Assembly: GCA_937877545.1 (NCBI GenBank)
Contig: CALFJE010000150.1
Span: forward strand, 1 to 53,368
Reading direction: 5' to 3'
DNA length: 53,368 bases
Source: an uncultured Selenomonadales bacterium
GTDB taxonomy: Bacteria; Bacillota; Negativicutes; Selenomonadales; Selenomonadaceae
A program made the translations under genes and the position numbers. This document shows positions 52,964-53,368 of this stretch, piece by piece; the stretch's first letter is position 1; each line of letters opens with the position of its first letter. The notes under the pieces are model-generated. The model ran no database searches. It was not told the origin of the DNA and was given only the letters and a program-made list of their open reading frames with translations.

Positions 52964-53176
52964 TTACTCATCGATGCCGACCATGACCGACGTAGCTTTG
53001 ATGACCGCGTAAGCCTCCTTGCCGACCTCCAAGCCGAGATTGCGCACCGACGCCAGAGAAATTGTCGCCGTGATAATGTCGCCGCCCTTAATCTTGATGC
53101 CGACAATCGCGTTGACCGCGCCCTCTTCAATCGAAACGACTTCGCCCTTAAGCTGATTCCTTGCGCTGAGTCTCAT
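52964..53176 (-). CDS. mop: Molybdate-binding Mop-domain protein (molbindin)
   Basis: A 70-residue single Mop/TOBE domain that binds molybdate or tungstate in the cytosol and stores it as a hexamer. Motifs: SARNQLKGEVVSIEEGAVNA, IKGGDIITATISLASV, GKEAYAVIKATSVMVG. The ATG at 53174-53176 is preferred over a TTG at 53195-53197. Alone or paired with an identical copy to the right. Confidence 0.92.
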   Translation of the reverse strand: MRLSARNQLKGEVVSIEEGAVNAIVGIKIKGGDIITATISLASVRNLGLEVGKEAYAVIKATSVMVGIDE

Positions 53177-53206
53177 TGTAATTCCTTCGGCTAGCAACAG
53201 AAAGTT

Positions 53207-53368
53207 TTACTCATCGATGCCGACCATGACCGACGTAGCTTTGATGACCGCGTAAGCCTCCTTGCCGACCTCCAAGCCGAGATTGCGCACCGACGCCAGA
53301 GAAATTGTCGCCGTGATAATGTCGCCGCCCTTAATCTTGATGCCGACAATCGCGTTGACCGCGCCCTC
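53207..53368 (-). CDS. mop: Second mop copy, C-terminal part (runs off the window)
   Basis: A frame ending TAA at 53207-53209 and identical at the nucleotide level to the last 54 codons of the neighbouring mop gene. Its start lies outside. Either an identical tandem gene or an assembly repeat. Confidence 0.6.
   Translation of the reverse strand, partial: EGAVNAIVGIKIKGGDIITATISLASVRNLGLEVGKEAYAVIKATSVMVGIDE

Larger units (their letters stand above)
52958..53368. repeat. Exact 243-bp-period duplication at the right edge
   Basis: Positions 52958-53125 and 53201-53368 are identical over 168 bases. They cover the tail and most of the mop gene. The right copy is cut by the window end. It could be a real tandem mop pair or an assembly end. 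Confidence 0.85.

Noticed and set aside
1..53368. CRISPR array
   Set aside because: No regularly spaced 25-40-bp direct repeats were seen; the repeats present are partial gene duplications or heptamers.
52958..53368. Attachment-site (att) repeats
   Set aside because: They carry mop coding sequence and there is no integrase or mobile genes between or near them.

Overview
The window looks like chromosomal DNA of a diderm Firmicute (class Negativicutes, probably a rumen or gut Selenomonadaceae relative). The evidence is an outer-membrane biogenesis block (BamA, TamB, TolC, Mla proteins) beside Gram-positive-type features: strong Shine-Dalgarno sites, long-form HPF, S21, an LTA-synthase-type enzyme, and methylmalonyl-CoA mutase typical of propionate formers. 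Both ends of the window fall inside short duplications, so it may be a whole contig broken at repeats.

Layout. 1-1.4 kb: exonuclease III and a cold-shock gene, with a duplicated gene-end segment at the left edge. 1.4-4.1 kb: cytochrome bd oxidase cydA/cydB with an extra coiled-coil membrane ORF between them and a structured leader upstream. 4.5-9.5 kb: a hypothetical gene, a TPR protein, an alpha/beta hydrolase, tRNA-Pro(CGG), another hypothetical gene and a ThrE-type exporter. 9.5-12.8 kb: a GIY-YIG nuclease, an aldehyde dehydrogenase, hpf and rpsU. 12.9-18.8 kb: a type I secretion locus arranged ABC - HlyD adaptor - ABC, both ABC proteins carrying degenerate C39 domains. 19.0-25.4 kb: a translationally overlapping operon of a DegT-type aminotransferase, a zinc-ribbon methyltransferase, a restriction 'subunit M' protein, and a GIY-YIG/helicase/Eco57I-type methylase interrupted by one frameshift.

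25.5-40.1 kb: a long leftward envelope operon, in transcription order mlaE, mlaF, restriction enzyme, cytosine methyltransferase, SPFH-like tail protein, mlaD with a putative C-terminal barrel, lipoprotein adaptor, tolC, tamB, bamA. The restriction-modification pair resembles HaeIII/NgoPII (GGCC), and by eye GGCC occurs only about seven times in the window. 40.3-44.8 kb: a lytic transglycosylase, a 33-codon ORF and a giant Hsp70/actin-fold ATPase. 44.9-49.2 kb: both methylmalonyl-CoA mutase subunits. 49.3-50.8 kb: a decayed AT-richer gene and a small ORF. 50.9-53.4 kb: an LTA-synthase-family enzyme and a molybdate-binding Mop protein, duplicated at the right edge.

Recurrent themes are short partial duplications of gene ends (four loci), a heptanucleotide repeat family in many intergenic gaps, a two-hairpin 3' element present twice, and frequent TTG start codons. 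The strongest candidates for something undescribed are the giant Hsp70-like ATPase with its microprotein, and the aminotransferase/methyltransferase/restriction operon.
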